Source: Bacteroides sp. CAG:927
GTDB lineage: Bacteria; Bacteroidota; Bacteroidia; Bacteroidales; Muribaculaceae
Assembly (NCBI GenBank): GCA_000431155.1
Contig: HF985652.1
Location: 114,249-142,478 of the forward strand
DNA: 28,230 bases
Reading direction: 5' to 3'
Shown: positions 5,814 through 14,371 of the stretch, piece after piece
Numbering within the stretch: the first letter of the stretch is position 1
Layout of the letters: every line of letters starts with the position of its first letter
The notes under the pieces: model-generated
What the model was told of the DNA's origin: nothing
The model's database searches: none
Seen by the model: only the letters and a program-made list of their open reading frames with translations
Translations under genes and position numbers: made by a program

Positions 5814-5907
5814 GTAGTCAATTTCGTGTTTATATCAGGCTCGGAACGCTTTATATATGTAATTTCAAATGCTTGTTCCGCCAGAATATCTGTTCGATTT
5901 CCTTCAT
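5810..5907 (-). pseudogene. Frameshifted gene remnant upstream of the previous one
   Basis: The frame NRTDILAEQAFEITYIKR continues to a TGA at 5810-5812, but its in-frame upstream codons reach a stop with no start. The ATG at 5905-5907 lies in a different frame and reads MKEIEQIFWRNK before closing. The pattern resembles the neighbouring remnant: a short gene broken by an indel, ending in a stop that overlaps the ATG of the next gene (TGA/ATG), as in an operon. Confidence 0.4.
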
Positions 5908-5937
5908 TGAGTCAGAGAAACGAGTTGAACTGCATTA

Positions 5938-7257
5938 TTACTCCATAATTGAAAATTCTGAGGGTTGAGGTTTTTTAGCTCCTCTTGATATGTAAAATTT
6001 GAACCCATACCGGGTAATTTTCCAAATAAGACGATTCAATAGATTCAATTTTGACTGCTTGATATGACTATTTATCTTCATATAAGCGTCCGCAAGCTTC
6101 ATCAACTGCATCAGGAGCGATCTTTCCCACTCCTCGCTTGCTTCTTTTAACATTGAAGGCCTGCTGAGTGCAAACTGTATGATTTCGTTTGCAAAATTAC
6201 CTGCTATGGTCTGTGTGAGATTGAGTAACTTAACAGCATTTTTCACAAATGGATATGGCAAATACGAATCAAAATCTCGAATCACGAAATCTCTCCTATA
6301 CAATATCAACCTATAAAACAACTCATTATATGTAAGGAAATAATTTGAGTATGCCATACTAATTGTGTCAAAATCTGGCTGTGGGGTATGGAACAAAAGG
6401 AGATTTGCAGAAGAATTACTGTCTTTTGACAACTCAGCATACCGCTTGATATAAGCCTCTTCCGCCTCTCTGAAATCACTGAAATGCGCAAAGGTATTCA
6501 GCTTCTGATTGTCGGTTTCTACCAAAAAGAAAGCATCTGTCGTGGAGTTTATTTCATTGTACAAGGAACGCATCTCCCGGTTGTTTTTAATGAATAGTTG
6601 ACCAATTCGAGCTACGTAGTCATATTTATCAGCAATTTTCAACAAACACTTTTTATCCTCAATAGTTATTTCAGATTCGCTCTTTGAAAAAAGCCTATGA
6701 AACTCCATCAAATCCGGATTGTCATGATTTTCCTTAATTTTCGTTCCCAATACTTGGTCTGTTATCTCAACTAATGTAGCCCAATTATGATGCACTCTGC
6801 TACGGAGCTGTATTTCAAGCTTCAATCGTGAATTATTGTCATCTTGAATAGTCAGGTGATACGATTTATACCCCGTGCTGGGGGTATCGGTAATATAGTC
6901 GCGCTCACGCGTAACATTAAGCCGCTTTTTAATGGCTTCTACAAGACGGGGGATAGATTGGCGCGATGATAAAATACAACGGCATCCTGCCAAATCCTCC
7001 ATTGTGACAAGGCTGGTATTGGGGAATCGATGCAACTTACTGATAATTGACTCAACTCGCTTAATCCGATATGTGCATATGGACTTGGAATCAACCTTGT
7101 CAGCCTCTTCCGACAACACTCGGAACGTGGCCGACAAAAAATCACGATACTCCATTCGCAACTCATGCAATTGCTGAATATCTTCTGTCGTTGGATTATA
7201 ATTTATATTCTTGAGTCGTGAACTCAGGGTTCTTACTTGACCTTTAGATAGTGCCAT
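5938..7257 (-). CDS. RelA/SpoT-type nucleotidyltransferase domain protein with long C-terminal region
   Basis: 439 aa. Residues about 40-170 carry a (p)ppGpp synthetase-type core: YRIKRVESIISKL (63-75), MEDLAGCRCI (86-95, with the conserved Asp and Arg), DYITDTPSTGYKSYH (120-134, the GDP/GTP-binding loop with its Tyr), and LEIQLRSRVHHNWA (147-160, with the Glu that normally binds metal). No HD hydrolase domain, TGS or ACT domain is visible. The remaining 250 residues or so are mostly helical and unassigned. Small proteins of this class make (p)ppGpp or, in the toxSAS group, modify nucleotides or tRNA and act in phage defence. Which applies here is unknown. The gene starts 61 nt after dgt on the same strand, and decayed genes follow it. 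The start ATG at 7257 gives MALSKGQVRTLSSR. Confidence 0.8.
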   Translation of the reverse strand: MALSKGQVRTLSSRLKNINYNPTTEDIQQLHELRMEYRDFLSATFRVLSEEADKVDSKSICTYRIKRVESIISKLHRFPNTSLVTMEDLAGCRCILSSRQSIPRLVEAIKKRLNVTRERDYITDTPSTGYKSYHLTIQDDNNSRLKLEIQLRSRVHHNWATLVEITDQVLGTKIKENHDNPDLMEFHRLFSKSESEITIEDKKCLLKIADKYDYVARIGQLFIKNNREMRSLYNEINSTTDAFFLVETDNQKLNTFAHFSDFREAEEAYIKRYAELSKDSNSSANLLLFHTPQPDFDTISMAYSNYFLTYNELFYRLILYRRDFVIRDFDSYLPYPFVKNAVKLLNLTQTIAGNFANEIIQFALSRPSMLKEASEEWERSLLMQLMKLADAYMKINSHIKQSKLNLLNRLIWKITRYGFKFYISRGAKKPQPSEFSIME

Positions 7258-7318
7258 ATGCTTTTATCATCACAACCGATTACTAAATCAACTTAAATCT
7301 GACAAGATACAGACGGCA

Positions 7319-8677
7319 TCACACCTGAATCTTGAGGCTCTGGGCCGACAGTTTCTGATACAGGTCAAGGGCATACACATCGGTCATGCCGGATATATGG
7401 TCCACGGCGGCCTGAATCTTGCCGTAAAGAGTGGGAGCATTGACTTCATACTGCTGCGGCACCCTACTTAGGAGCAAGCGGGAATAATTGAGCTGCGGAT
7501 ACAAAATGGCATGTATCAGCTTGTCAAGCAGAAATGTAATGATACTGGTACCGGCAAGCTCAATGTCCACAACATCGGGAGCGCGATAAATTTTGTCCCA
7601 TGACAATGCATTGCACCGCTCGTACCCTTCCCGCTCAAGTTGCGGAATATGCTCAATAAGTGAACCCCGGAACTCGCCACGCAGTATGGCCTCCTCGTGC
7701 TCTACAAAGGTTTCGGCACAACGCTGCACCAACACACCAATAACGCATGACCGCAAATATCCTATCTTTTCATTATGGTCTGCCACGTACCCCATGGCCC
7801 GCTTCATTTTCTCCACACGCTCACTGCTGAAAAAACCGAGCAGAGTGTCAATGACAGTGGCGGTGTCAATAAGCCCGAGTTTGTGCGCGTCTTCAATATC
7901 CATCACCTCATAGCATATATCGTCAGCCGCCTCCACAAGATATACAAGAGGATGGCGTGCATAGCGCACTTCACCGTTAGGTCCGGGCTGACTGAGCATT
8001 CCCAGTTCCTCAGCCACCTTTATGAAACTATCGCGTTCGGAGGTGAAGAACCCGAATTTGGGCTTGGCTACAGCCAAGATGCTTTCATACGGATATTTGA
8101 CTATTGATGCCAGCATACTGTAGGTCATGGCGAACCCTCCGGGACGGCGCCCCGCAAACTGATGCGTGAGAAGACGAAAAGCGTTGGCGTTCCCCTCAAA
8201 CCGCGTAAGGTCGGCCCACTGCTCCGGAGTGAGCTTGTTTTGGAGATGTGCTCCCGCTCCTTCGCTGAAAAAAGTGGCAATAGATCTTTCTCCGGAGTGT
8301 CCGAACGGCGGATTGCCGAGATCATGCGCCAGACATCCGGCCGCAACAATCTCGCCCATGGCATCAAGCTTGCCCACCCAAGGCTCGGCTCGATACTTGT
8401 CCCGAAGGCGCAAAGCCACCTCTGTGGCAAGCGAACGCCCCACACACGACACTTCTATACTGTGGGTAAGCCGGTTGTGAACGAATATGCTTCCCGGCAG
8501 GGGGAACACTTGTGTCTTGTTCTGCAATCTGCGAAAAGGGGATGAAAAAACCAACCTGTCATAATCACGCTGAAAATCGCTACGTATGCCAGGTTTATTA
8601 TCGTGGAACTTTTCAAGGCCGAAACGCTTGTCGCAAATCAGCCTGTCCCATTGCATTTGAGAAGTGGCTTGTGTCAT
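7319..8677 (-). CDS. dgt: dGTP triphosphohydrolase (HD-domain dNTPase)
   Basis: 452 aa. Members hydrolyse dGTP or other dNTPs to the nucleoside and triphosphate. The N-terminal FQRDYDRLVFSSPFRRLQNK (35-54) is a family signature. It is followed by HNRLTHS (67-73) with metal-ligand His72, the HD pair His118-Asp119 in HDLGNPPFGHSGE (118-130), and EAADDICYEV (249-258) with Asp252/Asp253, completing the H-HD-D metal site. The length is normal for the family. The start ATG at 8677 lies only 4 nt after a perfect -7 box, so the mRNA is probably leaderless. The gene is divergent from cvpA. The RelA/SpoT-type gene follows on the same strand 61 nt downstream with no obvious terminator between, so the two may be co-transcribed. 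Family members limit phage DNA synthesis in some bacteria. Confidence 0.93.
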   Translation of the reverse strand: MTQATSQMQWDRLICDKRFGLEKFHDNKPGIRSDFQRDYDRLVFSSPFRRLQNKTQVFPLPGSIFVHNRLTHSIEVSCVGRSLATEVALRLRDKYRAEPWVGKLDAMGEIVAAGCLAHDLGNPPFGHSGERSIATFFSEGAGAHLQNKLTPEQWADLTRFEGNANAFRLLTHQFAGRRPGGFAMTYSMLASIVKYPYESILAVAKPKFGFFTSERDSFIKVAEELGMLSQPGPNGEVRYARHPLVYLVEAADDICYEVMDIEDAHKLGLIDTATVIDTLLGFFSSERVEKMKRAMGYVADHNEKIGYLRSCVIGVLVQRCAETFVEHEEAILRGEFRGSLIEHIPQLEREGYERCNALSWDKIYRAPDVVDIELAGTSIITFLLDKLIHAILYPQLNYSRLLLSRVPQQYEVNAPTLYGKIQAAVDHISGMTDVYALDLYQKLSAQSLKIQV

Positions 8678-8681
8678 GGCG

Positions 8682-8689
8682 CAAATATA
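8682..8689 (-). promoter_or_regulatory. -7 promoter box of dgt
   Basis: On the minus strand TATATTTG is an exact TAnnTTTG match, followed by CGCC and then the dgt ATG. No -33 TTG was seen at the normal distance, because the hairpin at 8695-8722 occupies that place. Transcription would begin at or next to the start codon. Confidence 0.6.
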
Positions 8690-8694
8690 ACAAA

Positions 8695-8722
8695 AAAAGA
8701 GATGTCTCCCGACATCTCTTTT
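8695..8722. terminator. Perfect 12-bp hairpin with T-runs on both sides
   Basis: AAAAGAGATGTC (8695-8706), loop TCCC, GACATCTCTTTT (8711-8722), with A7 on one side and TTTT on the other. The shape is that of a bidirectional terminator, but it sits between two divergent genes and directly next to the dgt -7 box, where no transcript is expected to end. It may instead be an operator or cruciform, or may terminate a small RNA. Confidence 0.5.
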
Positions 8723-8752
8723 CCCTTTAAACCTTTATCTTAATCTAATACT

Positions 8753-8830
8753 ATGAAAAACACACATACAAATGTAAGCATCTTTTTTCATATCGTACGG
8801 CAAACGCACGTTCGTTTAACACATTTTTAA
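8753..8830 (+). CDS. Possible 25-aa small ORF
   Basis: The ATG at 8753 opens MKNTHTNVSIFFHIVRQTHV and closes at a TAA ending at 8830. The lead-in AATCTAATACT before the ATG resembles Bacteroidales gene starts as I remember them. There is no independent support such as length or a domain. It may be a leader peptide, a remnant of a gene start, or chance. Confidence 0.2.
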   Translation: MKNTHTNVSIFFHIVRQTHVRLTHF

Positions 8831-8934
8831 CTAAAACCACTGAAAAACGCCCCAACTTTATCTACCAAATCCTAACCGTCATTCAATCCTCAGCAGAAAT
8901 TGCCCGAAATGCCATTTAGGTCACATTAATTTAC

Positions 8935-8942
8935 TAAATTTG
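8935..8942 (+). promoter_or_regulatory. -7 promoter box of the cvpA-suf operon
   Basis: TAAATTTG is an exact TAnnTTTG match 33 nt before the cvpA ATG. The -33 element is weak (TTTA at 8915-8918, only 16 nt away). It is the only clear promoter seen upstream of cvpA and sufB. Confidence 0.5.
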
Positions 8943-8975
8943 CAGATTGAATCATCAGGCATTTGAAACAAGTAT

Positions 8976-9455
8976 ATGAACGGCATTGATATATTTATAT
9001 ATGTGATATTCGCAGCGGCCGCCATTCTTGGCTATGCCCGCGGATTTGTGCGTCAGGCCGGTTCCATAGCCGCCGTTGTAGTGGGTATTCTGGCGGCACG
9101 AATGTTTGGGCCGTGGGCTACCGAGCATCTCTTTGCCGGTGCTACCGAACCTGAAGGTTCGTCAATGACAGTTTACGGAGCCAGAACCGCCGGTTATGCA
9201 GTGGTATTTGTGGTGACATGGATTGTAGTGTGGCTTGTGTCGCGACTGCTCCACGGAGCCATAAAAGCCATAAAGCTCGGAGGACTCAACTCTATTGGCG
9301 GCACCTTATTCACTATGCTTGAATGGGCACTTGGCATAAGCCTGATGCTGAATATATGGCATCTTGTGTCACCCTCATGGACGGCCCCCACAGCATTATC
9401 GCAATATGTCATGAAGATGCTGCCGTGGCTCACCGGAGCGTTAGGAGCAAGCTAA
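8976..9455 (+). CDS. CvpA family membrane protein
   Basis: 159 aa with four hydrophobic segments at about residues 4-22, 27-44, 71-90 and 108-127. The CvpA hallmark is the N-terminal arrangement: D at position 5, then GYARGFVRQAGSIAA (19-33). The family is named for colicin V production in E. coli, and its molecular role in the inner membrane is still unclear. It ends 38 nt before sufB in the same direction and probably shares the promoter at 8935, so it appears to be the first gene of the suf transcript. The start at 8976 gives MNGIDIFIYV, typical for the family. Nothing is missing or unusual in the sequence. Confidence 0.85.
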   Translation: MNGIDIFIYVIFAAAAILGYARGFVRQAGSIAAVVVGILAARMFGPWATEHLFAGATEPEGSSMTVYGARTAGYAVVFVVTWIVVWLVSRLLHGAIKAIKLGGLNSIGGTLFTMLEWALGISLMLNIWHLVSPSWTAPTALSQYVMKMLPWLTGALGAS

Positions 9456-9493
9456 CTTTATATAGCAAACATTTGTTGTTAGTACTGTAAAGC

Positions 9494-10978
9494 ATGAACG
9501 ACATGAACAAAGATACAGACCGCAAGCCGGATACCAACGACCCCAACAGCGTGATTGACGATGTGACCGGGAGTGAGTACAAATACGGCTTCATAACCGA
9601 TATAGACACCGATATTATTCCGCGCGGATTGAACGAGGATGTGATTCGTTTCATATCGGCAAAAAAAGGAGAGCCGGAATGGCTGCTTGAATTCCGGCTT
9701 AAAGCATACAGACACTGGACCACCCTCACTCCGCCAAAATGGGCGCATCTTGACATCCCCGACATAGATTTTCAGGCCATAAGCTACTATGCCGCGCCAA
9801 AAGTCAAAGAAAATCCCGCAAGCCTTAACGATGTTGACCCCGAGCTGCTTGACACGTTCAACAAACTCGGCATATCACTTGACGAGCAGAAAAAGCTTAC
9901 CGGAGTGGCCGTGGATGCCGTGATGGACTCTGTGAGCGTCAAAACCACCCATCGCGACAAGCTGGCCGAAATGGGCGTGATTTTCTGCTCCATATCCGAG
10001 GCCGTCAAGGACTATCCCGAACTGGTAAGAAAATATCTGGGCAAAGTGGTGCCCTACACCGACAATTTTTATGCTGCCCTGAACTCAGCAGTATTTTCCG
10101 ACGGATCGTTTGTGTATATACCCAAAGGCGTGCGCTGCCCCATGGAGCTGAGCACATATTTCCGCATCAACGCCGCCGGAACAGGACAGTTCGAGCGCAC
10201 ACTCATCGTGGCCGATGATGATGCCTACGTGAGCTACCTGGAGGGATGCACCGCTCCCATGCGCGATGAAAACCAACTCCATGCCGCCATTGTGGAGATA
10301 GTGGTGGAGGACCGTGCCGAAGTAAAATACTCCACGGTGCAAAACTGGTATGCCGGAGACAAACAAGGGCGCGGAGGCGTGTACAACTTCGTGACCAAGA
10401 GGGGACTGTGCCGTGGCGACTACTCCAAACTTTCCTGGACACAAGTAGAAACAGGGTCGGCCATAACATGGAAATATCCCAGCTGTGTGCTCAGTGGCGA
10501 AGGGTCGGTAGGAGAATTCTATTCCGTGGCCGTAACCAATAACTATCAGCAGGCCGACACAGGCACAAAAATGATACATTTGGGACGCAATTCCCGAAGC
10601 ACCATCGTGTCCAAAGGCATATCTGCCGGACACAGCCAGAACTCTTACCGAGGACTGGTGAAGGTGGCTCCGAAAGCCGACGGATGCCGCAACTACACCC
10701 AGTGCGACAGCCTACTTCTCAGCCCCACCTGCGGCGCACACACCTTCCCCTACATAGATGTGCTCAATGACACTGCCGTGGTGGAACACGAAGCCACTAC
10801 ATCCAAAATATCTGAAGACCAGATATTCTACTGCAACCAGCGCGGCATACCCACCGAAGAAGCCGTTGGGCTGATAGTAAACGGATACGCCAAAGAGGTG
10901 ATGAACAAGCTGCCCATGGAGTTTGCCGTAGAAGCCCAAAAACTGCTCCAGATCACCCTTGAGGGATCAGTGGGATAA
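9494..10978 (+). CDS. sufB: Fe-S cluster assembly scaffold SufB
   Basis: 494 aa, normal length for SufB. It forms the SufB-SufC-SufD scaffold that builds iron-sulfur clusters. Matching segments are SDGSFVYIPKGVRCPMELS, the beta-helix core (LEGCTAPMRDENQLHAAIVE), NYTQCDS with Cys404, CGAHTFPYIDV with Cys413, and the C-terminal SKISEDQIFYCNQRGI followed by EEAVGLIVNGYAKEV, which binds SufC. A second in-frame ATG at 9503 is possible, but 9494 is the first and keeps the charged leader. It lies 38 nt after cvpA and 36 nt before sufC, in a single transcription unit. Confidence 0.96.
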   Translation: MNDMNKDTDRKPDTNDPNSVIDDVTGSEYKYGFITDIDTDIIPRGLNEDVIRFISAKKGEPEWLLEFRLKAYRHWTTLTPPKWAHLDIPDIDFQAISYYAAPKVKENPASLNDVDPELLDTFNKLGISLDEQKKLTGVAVDAVMDSVSVKTTHRDKLAEMGVIFCSISEAVKDYPELVRKYLGKVVPYTDNFYAALNSAVFSDGSFVYIPKGVRCPMELSTYFRINAAGTGQFERTLIVADDDAYVSYLEGCTAPMRDENQLHAAIVEIVVEDRAEVKYSTVQNWYAGDKQGRGGVYNFVTKRGLCRGDYSKLSWTQVETGSAITWKYPSCVLSGEGSVGEFYSVAVTNNYQQADTGTKMIHLGRNSRSTIVSKGISAGHSQNSYRGLVKVAPKADGCRNYTQCDSLLLSPTCGAHTFPYIDVLNDTAVVEHEATTSKISEDQIFYCNQRGIPTEEAVGLIVNGYAKEVMNKLPMEFAVEAQKLLQITLEGSVG

Positions 10979-11014
10979 CCCATCAATTCATAACCGAAAA
11001 AACAGCATCAAAAG

Positions 11015-11776
11015 ATGGACGAAATACTTCTCAATGTCACAGACCTCCGCGCCGGCATCGAAGGCAAGGAGATATTAAAAGGCATCAACCTCACTGTGCG
11101 ACCTGGCGAGGTACATGCCATAATGGGACCAAACGGCTCAGGCAAAAGCACCCTGAGCGAAGTACTCGCAGGCAACCCTGCATTCACCGTCAACGGCGGC
11201 CATGTGGACTTCCACGGCAAAGACCTGCTGGCACTGTCGCCTGAAGACCGCAGCCACGAAGGGCTTTTCCTGTCGTTTCAGTACCCTGTGGAAATACCCG
11301 GCGTGTCAATGGTCAACTTCATGCGTGCCGCGCTCAATGCCAAGCGCAAATATTTCCACGAGGAACCTCTGAGTGCCACTGAATTTCTGAAATTAATGCG
11401 CCAAAAACGAGCTATAGTAGAGCTTGACAACAAACTTGCCTCCCGCGCAGTGAACGAGGGATTTTCCGGCGGCGAGAAGAAGCGCAATGAAATATTTCAG
11501 ATGGCGGTGCTGGAACCGCGTCTGTCAATTCTTGACGAAACAGACTCCGGTCTGGACATTGACGCACTCCGCATTGTGGCCGGCGGTGTCAACAAACTGC
11601 GCACCGAGCGCAATGCCACTATCGTCATAACCCACTACCAGCGTTTGCTTGACTACATCAAACCCGATTTCGTACATGTGCTCTACAAGGGACGCATAGT
11701 GCGCACCAGCGGTCCGGAACTCGCACTGGAGCTTGAAGAGCGCGGTTACGACTGGATAAAAGAAGAAATTGACTGA
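11015..11776 (+). CDS. sufC: Fe-S assembly ATPase SufC
   Basis: 253 aa ABC-type ATPase without membrane segments. Walker A is GPNGSGKST (38-46), the Q-loop glutamine is at 89 in SFQYP, the signature is FSGGEKKRNE (150-159), Walker B is LSILDETDSGLD (170-181), and the H-loop histidine is 207. The sequence SGGEKKRNEIFQM is characteristic of SufC rather than of transporters. It powers conformational change of the SufB-SufD pair in the cytoplasm. The stop overlaps the Shine-Dalgarno-like GAGGAGGT of sufD, so translation of the two is likely coupled. Confidence 0.97.
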   Translation: MDEILLNVTDLRAGIEGKEILKGINLTVRPGEVHAIMGPNGSGKSTLSEVLAGNPAFTVNGGHVDFHGKDLLALSPEDRSHEGLFLSFQYPVEIPGVSMVNFMRAALNAKRKYFHEEPLSATEFLKLMRQKRAIVELDNKLASRAVNEGFSGGEKKRNEIFQMAVLEPRLSILDETDSGLDIDALRIVAGGVNKLRTERNATIVITHYQRLLDYIKPDFVHVLYKGRIVRTSGPELALELEERGYDWIKEEID

Positions 11777-11786
11777 GGAGGTGCAC

Positions 11787-13160
11787 ATGGCAAACAACAG
11801 TCTGACTCAATACATCGAGCTTTATCTGGAGCATGAAGCCCAAGTAAACTCCAACTCCGCACAGGTACTCAACGATTTGCGCCCGCGCGCGCTGGAGGAG
11901 CTTACCGGAACCTCATTGCCCCACACCGACACCGAGGGGTACGAGCGTACATCCATTTCCGACATGTTTGCCCCCGACTACGGAGTCAACATCATGCGCA
12001 TGAACCTGCCGGTGGATGTGTCCGCCTCATTTCGCTGTGACGTGCCCAATATGAGCACATTGCTTGGAGTGGTGGTCAATGATTCCTTCCGTCCTGCGGC
12101 AACACTCGACCAACGGTTGCCGCAAGGTGTGATTTTCGGTTCATTATGCAAAAACGCCGTTCTTCACCCCGACATAGTCAAGCAGCATTACGGCACGCTC
12201 GCCCCGCTCACCAACCCGTCCGTGGCTCTCAACACCCTGATGTGCCAGGATGGAGTGATACTGTACGTGCCTAAAGGAGTGAAACTTGAAAAACCTCTGC
12301 AGCTTGTCAATATATTCTCCTCGCCCACAGCACTGGCTGCATTTCGCCGCCTGCTCATAGTGCTGGAGGATGACGCCGAAGCCCGGTTGCTCATTTGCGA
12401 CCACGTGCAGGACAACGAGCAGCAATATCTCGCATCACAAGTCATTGAGGTGATAATGGGACGCAACTCCACATTCGACCTCTATGACATAGAGGATTCA
12501 TCGCTTTCCACACGGCGTCATTCAATGCTCTTTGCCTCACAATCCGACGGAAGCAATCTGCTTGTCAACGGCATGACGCTGGAATGCGGCACCACGCGCA
12601 ACGACTACAACATAATGCTGCCCGGCTCACATACCGAAACCACACTCGCAGGCATGGCCATAGCATCGGACAAGCAGCATGTTGACAACAATTCTCAGGT
12701 AACACACATAGGCAATTCGGGTCACAGCACCCAGCTGTTCAAGTATGTGATAGATGACGAAGCCTCGGGAGCATTTGAGGGCGGTATCCTTGTCACCCCC
12801 GGAGCACAGTTTACCGAAGCATACCAGAGCAACCGCAACATACTTGCCTCAACGAGCGCCAAGATGCACACCAAGCCGCAGCTTGAAATCTACAACGATG
12901 ATGTCAAATGCAGCCATGGGGCCACCACAGGCCAACTTGACAGCGAAGCCCTGTTCTATATGCGTTCGCGAGGCATTCCGGAGCACGAAGCCCGCGTCAT
13001 GCTCATGCAGGCATTCATGACCGATGTCATAGACACTGTGCGCATACCCGGTCTGCGTGAACGGCTCCAATATCTTGTTGACAAGCGTTTTCAGGGCGGA
13101 TTGCGTCAATGTGGCACATGCGGCGCGTCCTGCCACGACAACAACACTAAAAAGCAATGA
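11787..13160 (+). CDS. sufD: Fe-S cluster assembly protein SufD
   Basis: 457 aa SufD-like member of the SufBD family. Features are an N-terminal helical part, then the beta-helix (VILYVPKGVKLEKPLQLVN; LLIVLEDDAEARLLICDH), the conserved HGATTGQLDSEALFYMRSRG, and the C-terminal SufC-binding helix. The start was set at ATG 11787 because GAGGAGGT at 11775-11782 precedes it by 4 nt. An in-frame TTG at 11769 inside sufC would add six residues and has no such site. A strong Shine-Dalgarno is rare in this phylum and stands out here. The C-terminus is unusual in having a small cysteine cluster (CGTCGASCHD) that could bind metal. The last 4 nt overlap sufS (ATGA). Confidence 0.93.
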   Translation: MANNSLTQYIELYLEHEAQVNSNSAQVLNDLRPRALEELTGTSLPHTDTEGYERTSISDMFAPDYGVNIMRMNLPVDVSASFRCDVPNMSTLLGVVVNDSFRPAATLDQRLPQGVIFGSLCKNAVLHPDIVKQHYGTLAPLTNPSVALNTLMCQDGVILYVPKGVKLEKPLQLVNIFSSPTALAAFRRLLIVLEDDAEARLLICDHVQDNEQQYLASQVIEVIMGRNSTFDLYDIEDSSLSTRRHSMLFASQSDGSNLLVNGMTLECGTTRNDYNIMLPGSHTETTLAGMAIASDKQHVDNNSQVTHIGNSGHSTQLFKYVIDDEASGAFEGGILVTPGAQFTEAYQSNRNILASTSAKMHTKPQLEIYNDDVKCSHGATTGQLDSEALFYMRSRGIPEHEARVMLMQAFMTDVIDTVRIPGLRERLQYLVDKRFQGGLRQCGTCGASCHDNNTKKQ

Positions 13161-14371
13161 CACCGATAACTGACTGCAGAGCCGACTTTCCGAGTCTTGA
13201 GCGCAAGATTCATGGCAAGGAGCTGGTGTATCTTGACAACGCCGCTTCCTCTCAAACTCCCCGACAGGTAGTGGACACCATCAGGGATATGTATTTCATG
13301 CACAAGGCCAATGTGCACCGTGGAGTACACACCATGTCAATGGAAGCCACAGGACTGCAGGAGCAGGCACGAAAAAAAGTGGCCGATTTCATCGGGGCAT
13401 CCGGCACCGAACAGATCATATTCACACGCGGCACCACCGAGGCCATAAACCTTGTGGCCTACAGCTACGGCGAGCTACTCAAGGAGGGCGACGAGGTCAT
13501 CCTTACCCAAATGGAGCATCATGCCAACATCGTGCCATGGCAACTGCTGCGCACCCGCAAAGGGATTGTGATAAAGGTAGTGCCCGTCACCCCCGACGGT
13601 GAACTTGATTTGGAAGCTTACAAAAGCTTGTTCACTCCCCGCACCAAAGTAGTGTCGGTGTGTCACGTGTCAAATGTGCTCGGCACAATAAACCCCGTCA
13701 AAGAGATTATCGCCACCGCCCACAGTCACGGTGCTGTGGCAATGATTGACGGAGCACAGGCCATATCGCACCTGAAAGTGAACGTAACCGATCTTGATGC
13801 CGACTTCTATGTGTTTTCCTCGCACAAAATGTACGGACCATGCGGAGTAGGCGTGCTGTACGGCCGCAAGGAACTGCTTGAGAAAATGTCTCCGTATCAG
13901 GGCGGCGGCGAAATGATAGGGCATGTAACATTCGAGCACACCACATTTGCCGAACTTCCGTTCAAATTTGAGGCAGGCACCCCGGACTACGTTGACATAG
14001 CCGCATTTGCCACTGCCATTAACTACATGGAATCACTGGGCATAGAGCGTATAGCCGCCCATGAGCACGACCTGCTCCAATACACCACCGAGCGTATGCT
14101 CCGAATTCCGGGCATGAGGATATTCGGCACCGCACCCCACAAAAGTGCCGTCATTTCATTTCTCATCGGCAACGAGCACCACTACGACATAGGCTTGCTC
14201 CTTGACAAGCTTGGCATAGCCGTGCGCACCGGCCACCACTGCGCCCAGCCTCTCATGCATGTGCTGGGGGTGGAAGGCACCGTAAGAGCATCCATGGCCG
14301 CCTACAACACGCGCGAGGAATGTGACAAATTCATAGCCGCGCTCCAACGTGTGGCCTCAATGCTGAGCTGA
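13157..14371 (+). CDS. sufS: Cysteine desulfurase SufS
   Basis: 404 aa PLP-dependent class V aminotransferase-fold enzyme that takes sulfur from cysteine for cluster assembly. The N-terminus has the SufS-type YLDNAASSQTP. PLP-site residues are His122 in EHHAN, Asp198 in MIDGAQ, and Lys224 in SSHKMYGPCG, which forms the Schiff base. The catalytic cysteine is Cys362 in RTGHHCAQP, in the short-loop context of the group II (SufS) class. SufS normally passes sulfur to SufE or SufU, but neither is present in this operon; the E1-like gene follows instead. The start ATG overlaps the sufD stop by 4 nt. The sufS stop shares one base with the next ATG (TGATG). Confidence 0.96.
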   Translation: MTPITDCRADFPSLERKIHGKELVYLDNAASSQTPRQVVDTIRDMYFMHKANVHRGVHTMSMEATGLQEQARKKVADFIGASGTEQIIFTRGTTEAINLVAYSYGELLKEGDEVILTQMEHHANIVPWQLLRTRKGIVIKVVPVTPDGELDLEAYKSLFTPRTKVVSVCHVSNVLGTINPVKEIIATAHSHGAVAMIDGAQAISHLKVNVTDLDADFYVFSSHKMYGPCGVGVLYGRKELLEKMSPYQGGGEMIGHVTFEHTTFAELPFKFEAGTPDYVDIAAFATAINYMESLGIERIAAHEHDLLQYTTERMLRIPGMRIFGTAPHKSAVISFLIGNEHHYDIGLLLDKLGIAVRTGHHCAQPLMHVLGVEGTVRASMAAYNTREECDKFIAALQRVASMLS

